From contig NZ_PUIA01000016.1 in the NCBI RefSeq assembly GCF_002967715.1, positions 248,001 through 312,000 on the forward strand: a stretch of DNA of 64,000 nt, read 5' to 3'. The stretch's first letter is position 1; the number at the start of each line of letters is the position of its first letter. Shown one piece after another: positions 25,839-35,700 of the stretch. Source of the stretch: Blastopirellula marina (lineage in GTDB: Bacteria > Planctomycetota > Planctomycetia > Pirellulales > Pirellulaceae). Made by a program: the position numbers and the translations under genes. The notes below the pieces were generated by a model. The model ran no database searches, was not told the origin of the DNA, and worked only from the letters and a program-made list of their open reading frames with translations.

Positions 25839-26007
25839 TTCAGGTGCCCCTTTGAAATAACACGGGATGAGTTGTTCCACTGGAATAGTATGCCTCGTCC
25901 TAGTGTTGGGGCAGTGACGCCGACTTGCATCTGTGCGGCTTGGATTGGATCATAGGGCAACCATTGTCCAGCTTTGAGCCAACTACAGATGATTTGGGGG
26001 CCGGTGT

Positions 26008-29000
26008 ATGCCGCCATCGGTATTTCTTTCGATTCCTTCCAGCGAGTGGATTGCATCCAACGAGGTTGCCTTCGCAATCTTTGACGGCTTTCCCGTCAGC
26101 CCTGGGCACGCTTTGGTGATCACTCGGCGTCTGGTGCCTACTTGGTTCGATGCCACGTCGGCCGAACAAGTTGGCCTGATGGGCCTGGTCAAAGAGGTGA
26201 AGGCAAGGCTCGATGAAACACTCGAACCGCAGCCCGATGGCTATAACGTGGGTTTCAATGCGGGAAAAGCAGCTGGGCAGACAGTACCTCATGTGCACAT
26301 TCATGTGATTCCGCGTTACCTGGGCGATATGTCCGACCCCCGTGGTGGCGTTCGCCATGTGATTCCCAGCAAAGGTAACTATTTGCTGGAGTCGCCGAAG
26401 CAGGGCTTATCTGGCTCCAAGCAGATCGGCTTACAGCTTAGCTCGGGATACCCGGACTCGCCGTTGTGGGAACATCTCTCCTGGAGAATCGCCGGTGCTC
26501 GTTCTGTAGATATCCTGGCCTCGTTTGTCCAGTTATCAGGCTTGGATGTCATCGAGGAGCGGATCTTTGATGCCATACGGAATGAAGCACGCGTCCGCAT
26601 TCTGGTGAGTGACTATCTCTACATCTCCGATGCTCAGGCGCTGCGGCGTCTGCTGGGGTGGTGTGACCTGGCCGTTGAGGAGTTTCAAGCGGAGCGGCTA
26701 TTCGTCAAGTTGGTGGAGATCGCTAAGCTGCCATCGAAGCCGGCATCGTTTCACCCGAAGGCGTGGCGAATTGCCGACGATCACCATGGCTTTATCTCGA
26801 TTGGGAGTAGTAATCTCTCAAGGCCCGCATTAAAGACAGGTGTCGAGTGGAACCTGCTTTCGACTCAAGAGGAGGAGCCTGAAGCCCATTCTCAGGCGAC
26901 CACCGAGTTCGATTCGTTGTGGGAACTCGCTTCTCCTTTAACGCCAGGACTGGTTGAAGACTACTCGCAGCTTGCCGCCAAATACCGGGCGAAGCATTTT
27001 GAGCCTGAGGCAACGGACCTTCGCGAAGTGCCGCTGGTTCCACGTCCTTGGCAGGCAGAAGCCCTTCAGGCTCTCGATAACCTTCGTTCCTCAGGTTATC
27101 AGCGGGGCTTAGTCGCAGTAGCCACAGGAATGGGCAAGACATGGCTGGCAGCCTTTGATGTGAGGCAAGTCGGAGCGGGCCTGGAACGCCGGCCGCGAGT
27201 CCTCGTGATTGCTCACCGCGCCCAGATCCTGGCTCAAATCGAAGCTGCCATTTCGCTGGTTCTAGACGCAGCTAACGCCGCAGGGACGACGGCTTGGTAT
27301 GTAGGCGATCGAAGTAACTTGGACGGCGATACGGTCATTGCCTCGATTCAGAAGCTCTCACGTCCTGAGGGGTTGGAGCAAATCGCCCAGCAAGAGTTCG
27401 ACTACGTAATTGTCGATGAGGTCCACCATGCTCATGCTCCCACTTACCGGCGAGTTCTCGCCAAGGTCCAGGCGGGCTTTATTCTGGGGCTGACTGCTAC
27501 GCCAGAACGGACGGATGGTTTCGACGTGGCCGCCATCTTCGACGACAATCTGGCCTATCATGCGACCATTGGCGACGGTATTGCCGAGGAGTCGCTGGTG
27601 CCGTTCCATTACATCGGGATCAAGGACACTGTCGACTTCCAGCAAATTCCGTGGCGAAATGGTCGATTTGACCTCGACGAACTAGAACAACGCGTCGAGA
27701 CAAGCGAACGCATGGATCGCCTTCAGGTTGCCCTCAACTCGCATCCCGGTGAGCGAACGATCGTCTTCTGCTGTTCTCGAAGACATGCCCTATTCACCCG
27801 GGACTGGCTTCGATCAATCGGCATGTCGTCCGCAGCTGTCTTCTCTGGGGCCGGCAGTGATAGCTGCGGTGAGTCTCTGGAGGCCTTGCGGACCGGCAAG
27901 CTGGAGACTCTCTGCGTCGTCGACATGTTCAATGAGGGGCTCGATATTCCGGCCGTCGATCGCGTTGTCATGTTGCGACCGACCGAGTCGAAAGTCATCT
28001 TCCTACAGCAACTTGGTCGAGGGCTACGAGCTAGTGAGGGCAAGTCTCGCCTGTTGGTGATCGATTTTGTCGGGAACCATCGAGTCTTCGCCCAGCGAAT
28101 CATCCACCTTCTTTCGTTACGGAGTTCTCAGGAAGGATGGCAGACTCTTAGGCAGTGGCTCGGCGGCGACCCGCCGAATCTACCCGAGGGATGCTTGCTG
28201 GATGTCGAATTGGATGCCCAGGACATGCTTAAGGAGTTCCTTCCCAAAGGCAGATCAGCTGCGATCGAAGGATATCGGAGCATCCGCGACGACTTGGGGC
28301 GACGGCCGGCCATGTTGGAAGTGTTTTCACGTGGCTTTCTCCCGCGAACTATATCAGCCGCAGAAGGCAGTTGGTTCCCATTTGCTGAGTCGGAAGGCGA
28401 TTTGTCCAAGGATGAGCAAGAAGCTACCGCTGAATTTGCTGGCTGGCTAAGAATGCTTGAGACCACCAATCTCAATAAATCCTACAAGATGGTTGTTTTG
28501 CGAGTTCTCCTAGACCAGGGAAAGCTATTTGAAGGCGTAGACCTGGGAGAGTTTGCGAGCCAATGCCGGCAATACCTCATGAATCACCAAGTTCTCCGTC
28601 GCGATCTTGAAGGAGACGGGCACGCTCTTAATCATGAGACGGCGGAGGATGAAGCTTGGACTGCCTGGTGGAACCAATGGCCGATCGGTCGCTGGCTCGC
28701 CAAGCAAAAAGACAAGACCTGGTTTCTCCAGGAAGGTGAGCACTTCCGGCTGGCATTCGACGTTCCCGAGCACATGAAGTCGGCATTTGAAGCAATGACG
28801 GAAGAGATCGTTGAATGGAGACTGGCAGCCTATGCCAAAAGCCGGCGTTTGGTAGCTACCGAGCCTGGTGAAGTAGCATTCACCGCGAAGGTCTCCCATG
28901 CTGGCGGGCGTCCCATTCTGTTCGTGCCTGATAAGTCGAAGGAGCCGAATCGCCCAGTGGGAGTGACCCAGGTCCAACTTCCCGATGGCGCGGTTTGGGA

Positions 29001-29709
29001 GTTCAAATTCGTTAAGGTGGCATGTAACGTGGCCAAGCCTTTGGGCGAAACCAAGAATCAGCTTGGCTCACTTCTTCAAGAATGGTTCGGGCCAAACGCC
29101 GGTCTACCTGGTACCAATTTCACGGTTGAGTTTGAAAACCGCGGTGAAGGTTGGCAAGCCAAGCCCGAGGGCATGCCCGAAGTTCACCCGGCAGAAGTTC
29201 CCGATCTACTTGAGGATGTTTCCACGATCGAAATCCTCGATGACATCCCCGTCGAAGAACAATTCACCACGCATGCTCCCGTTTACGACCTGTTTATCGC
29301 GGCCGGCAACTGGGGTATCGAGGGAAGTCCTGAAGCCATTGGCTGGGTCCCTGTACCGAACCAACGCCTGAGAGAAGGAATGTTCGCCGCACAGGTTACA
29401 GGTCATTCCATGGAGCCGACTATTCCATCAGGATCGTGGTGTCTGTTTCGACCATGTCCAGCAGGCAGCAGAGAAGGAAGGCTCCTTCTCGTTCAGGTGA
29501 ACACGCATCTCGATCCGGAGGACGGAGGCCGCTACACCGTCAAGCGATACCATTCCACGAAGCAGACCGATGCGGATGGTTGGACGCATCAGACGATCGA
29601 GCTTCAACCACTGAATCCAGATCTAAGCTACCAACCGATTCCTATTACTGAGGATGTAGCGGACTCGATCAGGGTTGTGGGAGAGTTTGTTGGTGTAATT
29701 GGAAACTGA
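26008..29709 (+). CDS. HIT - phospholipase D - SF2 helicase - S24 peptidase fusion
   Basis: A 1233-residue four-part protein. Residues 1-110 form a HIT hydrolase domain with HVHIHVI at 95-101 (the His triad). Residues of about 160-310 form a PLD-type nuclease domain with FHPKAWRI and GSSNLS, a single HxK...N/S motif. Residues of about 350-750 form an SF2 helicase: ATGMGKT near 374, VDEVHHAH, LTATPERTD and QQLGRGLR. The last about 120 residues form an S24/LexA-like fold with Ser in GHSMEPT (about 1133) and Lys in TVKRYH (about 1178), the Ser-Lys dyad. An intramolecular reading is that the HIT part handles a nucleotide ligand, the helicase-PLD part degrades DNA, and S24 controls it by autocleavage. 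That mechanism is inference. It is divergently paired with a recombinase. Confidence 0.88.
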   Translation: MPPSVFLSIPSSEWIASNEVAFAIFDGFPVSPGHALVITRRLVPTWFDATSAEQVGLMGLVKEVKARLDETLEPQPDGYNVGFNAGKAAGQTVPHVHIHVIPRYLGDMSDPRGGVRHVIPSKGNYLLESPKQGLSGSKQIGLQLSSGYPDSPLWEHLSWRIAGARSVDILASFVQLSGLDVIEERIFDAIRNEARVRILVSDYLYISDAQALRRLLGWCDLAVEEFQAERLFVKLVEIAKLPSKPASFHPKAWRIADDHHGFISIGSSNLSRPALKTGVEWNLLSTQEEEPEAHSQATTEFDSLWELASPLTPGLVEDYSQLAAKYRAKHFEPEATDLREVPLVPRPWQAEALQALDNLRSSGYQRGLVAVATGMGKTWLAAFDVRQVGAGLERRPRVLVIAHRAQILAQIEAAISLVLDAANAAGTTAWYVGDRSNLDGDTVIASIQKLSRPEGLEQIAQQEFDYVIVDEVHHAHAPTYRRVLAKVQAGFILGLTATPERTDGFDVAAIFDDNLAYHATIGDGIAEESLVPFHYIGIKDTVDFQQIPWRNGRFDLDELEQRVETSERMDRLQVALNSHPGERTIVFCCSRRHALFTRDWLRSIGMSSAAVFSGAGSDSCGESLEALRTGKLETLCVVDMFNEGLDIPAVDRVVMLRPTESKVIFLQQLGRGLRASEGKSRLLVIDFVGNHRVFAQRIIHLLSLRSSQEGWQTLRQWLGGDPPNLPEGCLLDVELDAQDMLKEFLPKGRSAAIEGYRSIRDDLGRRPAMLEVFSRGFLPRTISAAEGSWFPFAESEGDLSKDEQEATAEFAGWLRMLETTNLNKSYKMVVLRVLLDQGKLFEGVDLGEFASQCRQYLMNHQVLRRDLEGDGHALNHETAEDEAWTAWWNQWPIGRWLAKQKDKTWFLQEGEHFRLAFDVPEHMKSAFEAMTEEIVEWRLAAYAKSRRLVATEPGEVAFTAKVSHAGGRPILFVPDKSKEPNRPVGVTQVQLPDGAVWEFKFVKVACNVAKPLGETKNQLGSLLQEWFGPNAGLPGTNFTVEFENRGEGWQAKPEGMPEVHPAEVPDLLEDVSTIEILDDIPVEEQFTTHAPVYDLFIAAGNWGIEGSPEAIGWVPVPNQRLREGMFAAQVTGHSMEPTIPSGSWCLFRPCPAGSREGRLLLVQVNTHLDPEDGGRYTVKRYHSTKQTDADGWTHQTIELQPLNPDLSYQPIPITEDVADSIRVVGEFVGVIGN

Positions 29710-29771
29710 GGCACCAGGCTACGAATGACGATCGGACGACCTCAAAACTGCTTTTTAGGTACGAAGGCCCA

Positions 29772-30635
29772 CTATCGCTTGCTGTTTTGGGCGAATTGCC
29801 ATGTTCTTTTTAAGGACGCGATCGATTTAGAAATCGTTTTAACTTCTCGCCTGGTACATTCTGCGTCTTCCTTGGAAGGCCGGAGTTGTCGTCGACACAT
29901 CTCGGGATAATCCCATGCCGATTTAATCGTGAGACGGAGAGCTAAGCGAGCCTTTCCAACAAATGTGCCGGCACGTTCACCCGATTTGAATTTCTCCCAA
30001 ATAGACTTCTTCGTCAGCTTCTCTGGAATATCCGAATCAGACACAGACGTTAGGTCGAGAAACTTCGCAAGTAGAAATGCGGCCTTCTTGGTGTCTTCAA
30101 GAATTGGTATCGCAATTGAAAGAGTGGAGGGTGGCTTACCGCTCCTGGATTCAGTGTCCATGGTTACAATTGCCCCGCGGGCACGAGCTAAGCGGCTGTT
30201 GACCTCCTGAAATGAAACCGTATCAAAAACCAGATCGGTTGGCTGTGGCGCGAGGGACCGAAATCGCCCCTCAGACACCCCAAGCATGCGGTATTGTTGA
30301 CGTACGTCTGACGTACGGCTTAGTTTTTTGATCGCTTCTTCTGTTTGCAGGTATTTGCCGTGGAAAATGGTTTCCATTGCCCCATTTCCACAGTTGGCGA
30401 GTAGTGATTCAACTGCCTCTGCGAATTCAACAGCCGACCTTAGGGTCTTGAAAGAAATGCCAAGACTCTGGCTATGCTGGTTCATTAGTTCCCGAGCCAA
30501 CGTGCCTTTTGCCAAGCTGCGCCAGAATTCGGCTTCGCTCTTGGATGTCGCAAGAGCTTCGGACCGTTTATCGATGTAGGACTTCCCTAGCTCGTATCGA
30601 CTCAGAAGAGTTTGATTGAGTGCCTTTCGCGTCAT
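29772..30635 (-). CDS. Unrecognised protein between an intact and a decayed recombinase module
   Basis: A 287-residue protein from ATG 30635, supported by AGGAG eight bases upstream; the frame extends to 30680 but without a better site. It is basic and mostly helical, with RYELGKSYIDKRSEAL near the N-terminus and a central LVFDTVSFQEVNSRLARARG. The stretch after it, GAIVTMDTES, could be a strand with acidic residues, but no known catalytic pattern is evident. It is convergent with the HIT-PLD-helicase gene (62-base gap) and starts about 100 bases from the recombinase fragment. It may be cargo of the second, decayed module. No function is assigned. Confidence 0.6.
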   Translation of the reverse strand: MTRKALNQTLLSRYELGKSYIDKRSEALATSKSEAEFWRSLAKGTLARELMNQHSQSLGISFKTLRSAVEFAEAVESLLANCGNGAMETIFHGKYLQTEEAIKKLSRTSDVRQQYRMLGVSEGRFRSLAPQPTDLVFDTVSFQEVNSRLARARGAIVTMDTESRSGKPPSTLSIAIPILEDTKKAAFLLAKFLDLTSVSDSDIPEKLTKKSIWEKFKSGERAGTFVGKARLALRLTIKSAWDYPEMCRRQLRPSKEDAECTRREVKTISKSIASLKRTWQFAQNSKR

Positions 30636-30739
30636 TCCCGAAACTCCTGCCCTAGCCGCCTTGAGAAGGGATCGTACCATCGACGATGATACCAGGCTCT
30701 GGCTGACGAATTCCCAAGTCTTCTAGTTTTCGTTGAACT

Positions 30740-30830
30740 CGCTGCCGCAACGGTGGCTTCCAATTCTTCGGAGGTTTGACTTAGAGCTGTCATTGAGATC
30801 GTCTTGATTGATGTGATAATTCCCATTCGG
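30740..30830 (-). pseudogene. Tyrosine recombinase fragment (relative of 24603-25838)
   Basis: The minus-strand frame ending at 30830 reads PNGNYHINQDDLNDSSKSNL and continues RRIG. The intact recombinase has PDGNHHIDPDDLNDDFKATL then RRVG, so the match is residue by residue with similar codons. Nothing of the catalytic His-x-x-Arg/Tyr part remains, and no start is present. It is cut off at 30830, where the S24 fragment begins on the other strand. Confidence 0.85.
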
Positions 30831-31113
30831 ACAGGGACGCAGTGCCTATTTCGACCATGTCAGGCTGGCAGTCGGGAAGGGGCTCTTGTTCTATCAAGCA
30901 AACTAACATTCCGACCCGGAAGATAGAGGCTACTAAATGGTGAATCGCTATCATTCACGAAGGAAGTCCATCTAGAGGGCTGGCCCCATTATACTATTGT
31001 GCATCAACGCCTAAACCCAGATGCAAGCTGCCAGCCGATTCCAATTTCTGAGGAGGTCGCGGAATCAATCCGAGTTGTAGGAGAGTTCGGAGTATGGATT
31101 GGCGAATACAATG
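30831..31113 (+). pseudogene. S24-domain fragment (relative of the end of 26008-29709)
   Basis: This stretch aligns with the last about 95 codons of the HIT-PLD-helicase-S24 gene. It reads QCLFRPCQAGSREGALVL against WCLFRPCPAGSREGRLLL, and later RLNPDASCQPIPISEEVA and ESIRVVGEF against PLNPDLSYQPIPITEDVA and DSIRVVGEF. Frameshifts and an early stop (TAG after the RPGR codons) break it, and the catalytic Ser segment GHSMEPT is missing. It ends just before the McrC-like gene's stop at 31120. Confidence 0.88.
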
Positions 31114-31119
31114 TGCAAC

Positions 31120-32751
31120 TCAGTCAACCGTGTCCTTGCAGACTGGTTCATTGCATAGTGCTGCAATCAGAACTTGCCTAACGCGGACCGTGAGGTGTGA
31201 CCTTAACAATGGATTGGCTTGAAGTGCCTCAATGTCATCGGCGTATCGAAACTCCTTTCCCGGGTAAAGAATTGCCGCATATTGGACAACTCGCCGGATT
31301 TCGCTATCTCGGATAGCATCTCGATAGGAATGCATTTTGTCGATGTCGATCTTTTTGGGGGTTCCGGGTTGGGGTGATGGCTCCGACTCGTCTTCCTCCT
31401 CGATTGAGGCCTGTTCACTTCTGAGTTTGTATTTTGGATCAAACAGAACAATCGCAGTTTGTCCATCTGGATAGCGAATCTCGATGGCGATATCGGGGCG
31501 TTGCGAGAAACTGATGCTCCTCAAAGTACCGGTTGAGGAGTAGCTTCTTTCGGGTATAAGCGTTACTTCCGTGAAAGTCTCGGGGTGTCGGAGAATGATC
31601 GATGGTTTTCCGTCTGGCATGACTCGTACGAAGAGATTACCCGACTCCCTTCTAACGAGTTTCTGTAGATGAACTTGATAACCTAGCTCTTTGCCGACCT
31701 CCAGAAGGACCTGTGTCACCATTAAGGTGCCCCAGAGTTGATACAGATAGGGAAGATTCTTAAGGGGAGATTCTAACTTGGGCTCGTTGATTCTAGGGGC
31801 TAGGCTCTTGTTAAACTCAAGCAGTCCTTGAAAAGCGGAGCGATACGGAGGGCGGTTGAGTAGAACCATCGTCGTTCGAGCGGGCAACTGACGGGGAAGG
31901 CTAACATGTTCTAGAAATTTGGCCCGACGATTTGCCTTGCTCAGGCATAAGTCAAATTGAGAGAGTTGCTCGTCGATGGCCGGGGATAAGTTCTTGCGGG
32001 CTGAGTATCGTTTAACGGCACGTATTCTTTGACTAACTTGAGCGACAAAGGTCTTGAGTAGACGATTTTCATAGACATCATACGTGTGACGAACACGGGT
32101 GTCTAAGACGGATTTGAGAGATCCGTTGTCCGTATGATTGTATCCCCGACAAATCGCATCTTTCAGTCGGGCAGGATGAGGTCGCCTCGCGAATTCGGAC
32201 TTCACCCAGACCTGTTCCGCATGCAGGATTTCATGCGGTCGCTCGGATAAATCCTCGAGTATGGCGGCGAGTCCTGCTCTTTCTGATGTGCCGTGAATGG
32301 CACGATGCAGCTTCACAAGTTCCTGCGAAAGCAGTGAATCATCGGGTGGGAGTATTGCGACTCCTGACAAAGCCCCCATATCTTGTAGTGCGATTGAAAT
32401 CGCAGAGGGAAGGTCCGATTCCAAGTCCAACAATAGTCGGTCGAAACTTGCTGTTGAGATCTTCGACGGTAAGATCGAAATCGTCCGCTTTTCCTCCCCT
32501 TCGGACCAACGTAGATGTAAGGAATAGTGCCCGGGATTTGAGAGTGGCCAATCTGCTAGCACGCAAACTTTGTCGCTAAGCTTGGCCAAGCGAATGGGCA
32601 CGGTATGAGAGTTTAGTGTTAAAATAGCCGCTTCCCATTCTTCGACTGGCAGTGACAACTCAATCAGTGCAGGAGCCCATTCGCTTGGACTATTGATTTT
32701 GGCCCCAGCTATGTCCCGAAAGCAGATCTTAGAAGTAAGATGTGATTCCAT
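31120..32751 (-). CDS. McrC-like DUF2357 nuclease subunit
   Basis: A 543-residue protein. The central region has the DUF2357 signature (HEILHAEQVWVKSEFARRP; YDVYENRLLKTFV). A PD-(D/E)XK nuclease domain follows: RPDIAIEIRYPDGQ, then VLFDPKYKL as the D-x-K-type catalytic strand, and QMHSYRDAI-like downstream helices (KMHSYRDAI). Proteins of this kind pair with McrB-type AAA GTPases as the cleavage subunit of modification-dependent type IV restriction enzymes. It overlaps the upstream AAA gene by 23 bases, as mcrB-mcrC pairs often do. It should act in the cytosol on modified DNA. The base recognised cannot be read from the sequence. Confidence 0.8.
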   Translation of the reverse strand: MESHLTSKICFRDIAGAKINSPSEWAPALIELSLPVEEWEAAILTLNSHTVPIRLAKLSDKVCVLADWPLSNPGHYSLHLRWSEGEEKRTISILPSKISTASFDRLLLDLESDLPSAISIALQDMGALSGVAILPPDDSLLSQELVKLHRAIHGTSERAGLAAILEDLSERPHEILHAEQVWVKSEFARRPHPARLKDAICRGYNHTDNGSLKSVLDTRVRHTYDVYENRLLKTFVAQVSQRIRAVKRYSARKNLSPAIDEQLSQFDLCLSKANRRAKFLEHVSLPRQLPARTTMVLLNRPPYRSAFQGLLEFNKSLAPRINEPKLESPLKNLPYLYQLWGTLMVTQVLLEVGKELGYQVHLQKLVRRESGNLFVRVMPDGKPSIILRHPETFTEVTLIPERSYSSTGTLRSISFSQRPDIAIEIRYPDGQTAIVLFDPKYKLRSEQASIEEEDESEPSPQPGTPKKIDIDKMHSYRDAIRDSEIRRVVQYAAILYPGKEFRYADDIEALQANPLLRSHLTVRVRQVLIAALCNEPVCKDTVD

Positions 32752-35700
32752 GATGCCGTAGCACCTCCAGCATAGCGTTTGCTTTGGCTTGACTGAGTGG
32801 AAACTTGTCGGTGGCTATCTCGATAAATGCTTGCAGGGCGTTCTCGACTCTTTGTTCTGCTCCTTTGATCTTGGTCAAAACCTTTTGAAGTAGTTGCTCA
32901 TCGACAGCTTCCTGCCACGGGACATCAAGTTTGGTTGCTTCATCTACATAGGTCTTAATTTCGTCCAAAACTCGAAACGCGAAGGGTGTAACTTCACCGA
33001 TCGCGTCCCAAACGCTCAACAATGACTCGGTGTAAGGAGTCTTTCCCAAATGTTCGGCAAGAAGATCTCGATCAACGGTGATTTCAATTAGTTGTGCTCG
33101 ATCGTAGACCTTATCGGCAAAACCATGCGTCGTCTCATCTACGTTAACCGTCCCGACGAAGTGCAGATTCGGTGGTAGCAAAACATGCGTTGAACCGCCG
33201 AGTTCTATCTTTCCGTCGTTCGTTCGCGATCGCTGCTCCATCGCCGAAAGGAATTTGGCGAAGTAATATTCGACGCGGGCCAGGTTCATCTCGTCAAGAA
33301 TCAAATGGAAGGGGCGTGCGATCTTGCCGGCTGCAACTGCTTCTTCATAGTGTTCGCTGGCTCGACGAAGGAAACGGCTGAATCCAGTGTCATGATACTG
33401 CCCATCCATTGGATTTAGGTAACCGATAAGATCTTCATTGGTGGTCCAATTAGGGGCCACCGGAACCAACTCACGTTCGGCGTCAATCGCTTCGGCATAA
33501 AGCTCTGCGAGCCAGGTTTTACCAGACCCACTTAGTCCGCAAAGAATCACGAAGCCACGGGTTTTAAGCGATAGGTGATATCTTCGGAGCGTTCTATCGC
33601 TGATCCGCAAACCCTTGGATTGGATTCGCGTCTTGATATCGGCGAAAGAGGGTTCAACGTAATCTGCCGTTGATGCTGTCGGGATAGTTTCCTCGCTAAT
33701 GATGAATTCATACAGGTCAGCCGGGACGTCGGCGATGGTTGTGGTCCCCCAGAATCCTTGTTTCGGGATATCCTTTGCGACTGAGGTATCCCATTTCACA
33801 TGGATTACATGCGAGTGATCGTCGCGGCTTGGAGATGGAAGAAATTCGTAGGTTGGTTCAACAACTTCGCCAATAGCCAGTACGTGCGAAACTCCCTGGT
33901 TTGCTACGACAAGGTCACCAGGCTTCAACTCCGTCAACTTCCACAGTTCATTACCTTTTCGGCTTATGGTCGGACCGTGATTGTTGTAGAAATCGCTGTA
34001 AACTTCCTCAAAGCGATCCTGGAACTGTTCTTTCGATGAGAAATCGAGTAGGTTTCCGACATCGCCCCATCCAATACAGATGAACCCTTCCGAAAGACAT
34101 TCTTCCCAAAACTTGGCACCACCACCGGGGGCTATCTTCACAATGCGTCGATCAGAGCTAGGGGGTAATTCCTGCGGATCAGCCAATTCGGGAAACCTTT
34201 GTTCGAGATTCTTTAGAAATGATTGTGATAATGGGAATGCATATCCTTGTTTTACCTTTCCTTTCCTAGTGAATGGCTGTTCTCCCTTCGTACGCCACTC
34301 TTCTGGGATGTCATCGAGCTTGATCGGATTCTTTAGTTCGCGATAGTGCACAGATACATAGTACCCCAAACGCCCTGACTCCTCCCCCGGCATCGTGTCA
34401 GGTCGAGTCTGCTCAATGGCAGATGCCCGTACCGTGCCAACCGCGCGAATCGCCTTGCCTGAATAATGCAGAATTTTCTGGCCTGGCCTCATAAGTGCGA
34501 GATTGTCGTGGTGTTGAACCGAACGGCCGTTCGCTGTTTCCATAGGAGCGAATACGTATCCCTTGGCATTCTCCGAATCGTACATCGTTCCCTGGCAAAT
34601 CCACCAGCCAGGTTGCTTGGCTTCAAATTCATAGAAGCCTTGATTGATTAAAAAGAAGAAGTAGTCAAGTTCGATGAAATCCTCAGCTCCCAGAACCTCT
34701 CGGATGTCAGAGATCACCTGCTCGAAATTGTCCAAGTCCGCCGCTTGATATCCTAGCTTGAGGATTGCATCACTCGATGGCCCATTCCAAATCCCGAACG
34801 AATCCGGATGAAATGTCATGACGAGCCCAGTCGCAATGTTTTGACCGAAGCCAGGAATTTTTTCGATATCTTTGGCCTTGGCCATAGGGCTCAATTGGTC
34901 ATCATTTAGGATCGTCAATGCTCGCTGAATATTCTTGAGTCTGACTTCATCGCCGCCTGTGAGCATTGGGCCATAGATTCTTGTTCCAGACCCCCACATA
35001 CAGTTTCCGTGAACCTCAAGCGTTCCGGACTCAAGTCCCTGTTCGAGGGTTTTCAATTGTTCACTCGAAATGGAAGCGTCGTGAGTCAGTTGACTCGACA
35101 CATCATTTCCATTGAGAAAAGCCGAGTGCCAAACAACCCAAACCTCGCGATTGAACGCGTCAAGATCGATGGCTTGTGGGTCGGCAAGCAGCTTCCGAAG
35201 CTGTGCTGCCCGGTGGTGTCTTAAGCGTACGGCAAATTGAGCCTGCCGGTCTGCCTTGAATCGACGGTACACGGTTTTAAGACTGGCGTCATGGTCCGCA
35301 GTAAGTGCAATTTCTTCTACAAGCTGCCGGAGTTCCTTTTCGCGATGTAGCAAAAAGGTTAAACCGCCCAGTGTCCACAAGGGGTGCTCAGAAGGAAAGT
35401 ATTCCTCGAAGGCCGAAGATGCTACAAGCTCGCGAGCCCCTGCGGATGCGATATCGATTCGCTTTCCATAAGATTCCATATCGGAATCTGGAGGTAAATC
35501 AAACTGGCGTGCCATCCAATCCCAACGAGTGAGACGACAACCTAGAAAATGATCGGGAAATACTGCCGTTAGCAACACGCTTGTGAAGTAGGCAGCACCT
35601 CCACCCGATGGATTGCCCTCTGGAGAATGAAATCCATGATCAGTGACCAATTGGACGAAGTGATCGATTGACTCGACTGTTGGAATGGCATCGCCACTTT

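Noticed and set aside
30999-31181. 60-residue plus-strand gene
   Set aside because: Its first part is the decayed S24 fragment and the rest lies over the end of the McrC-like gene.
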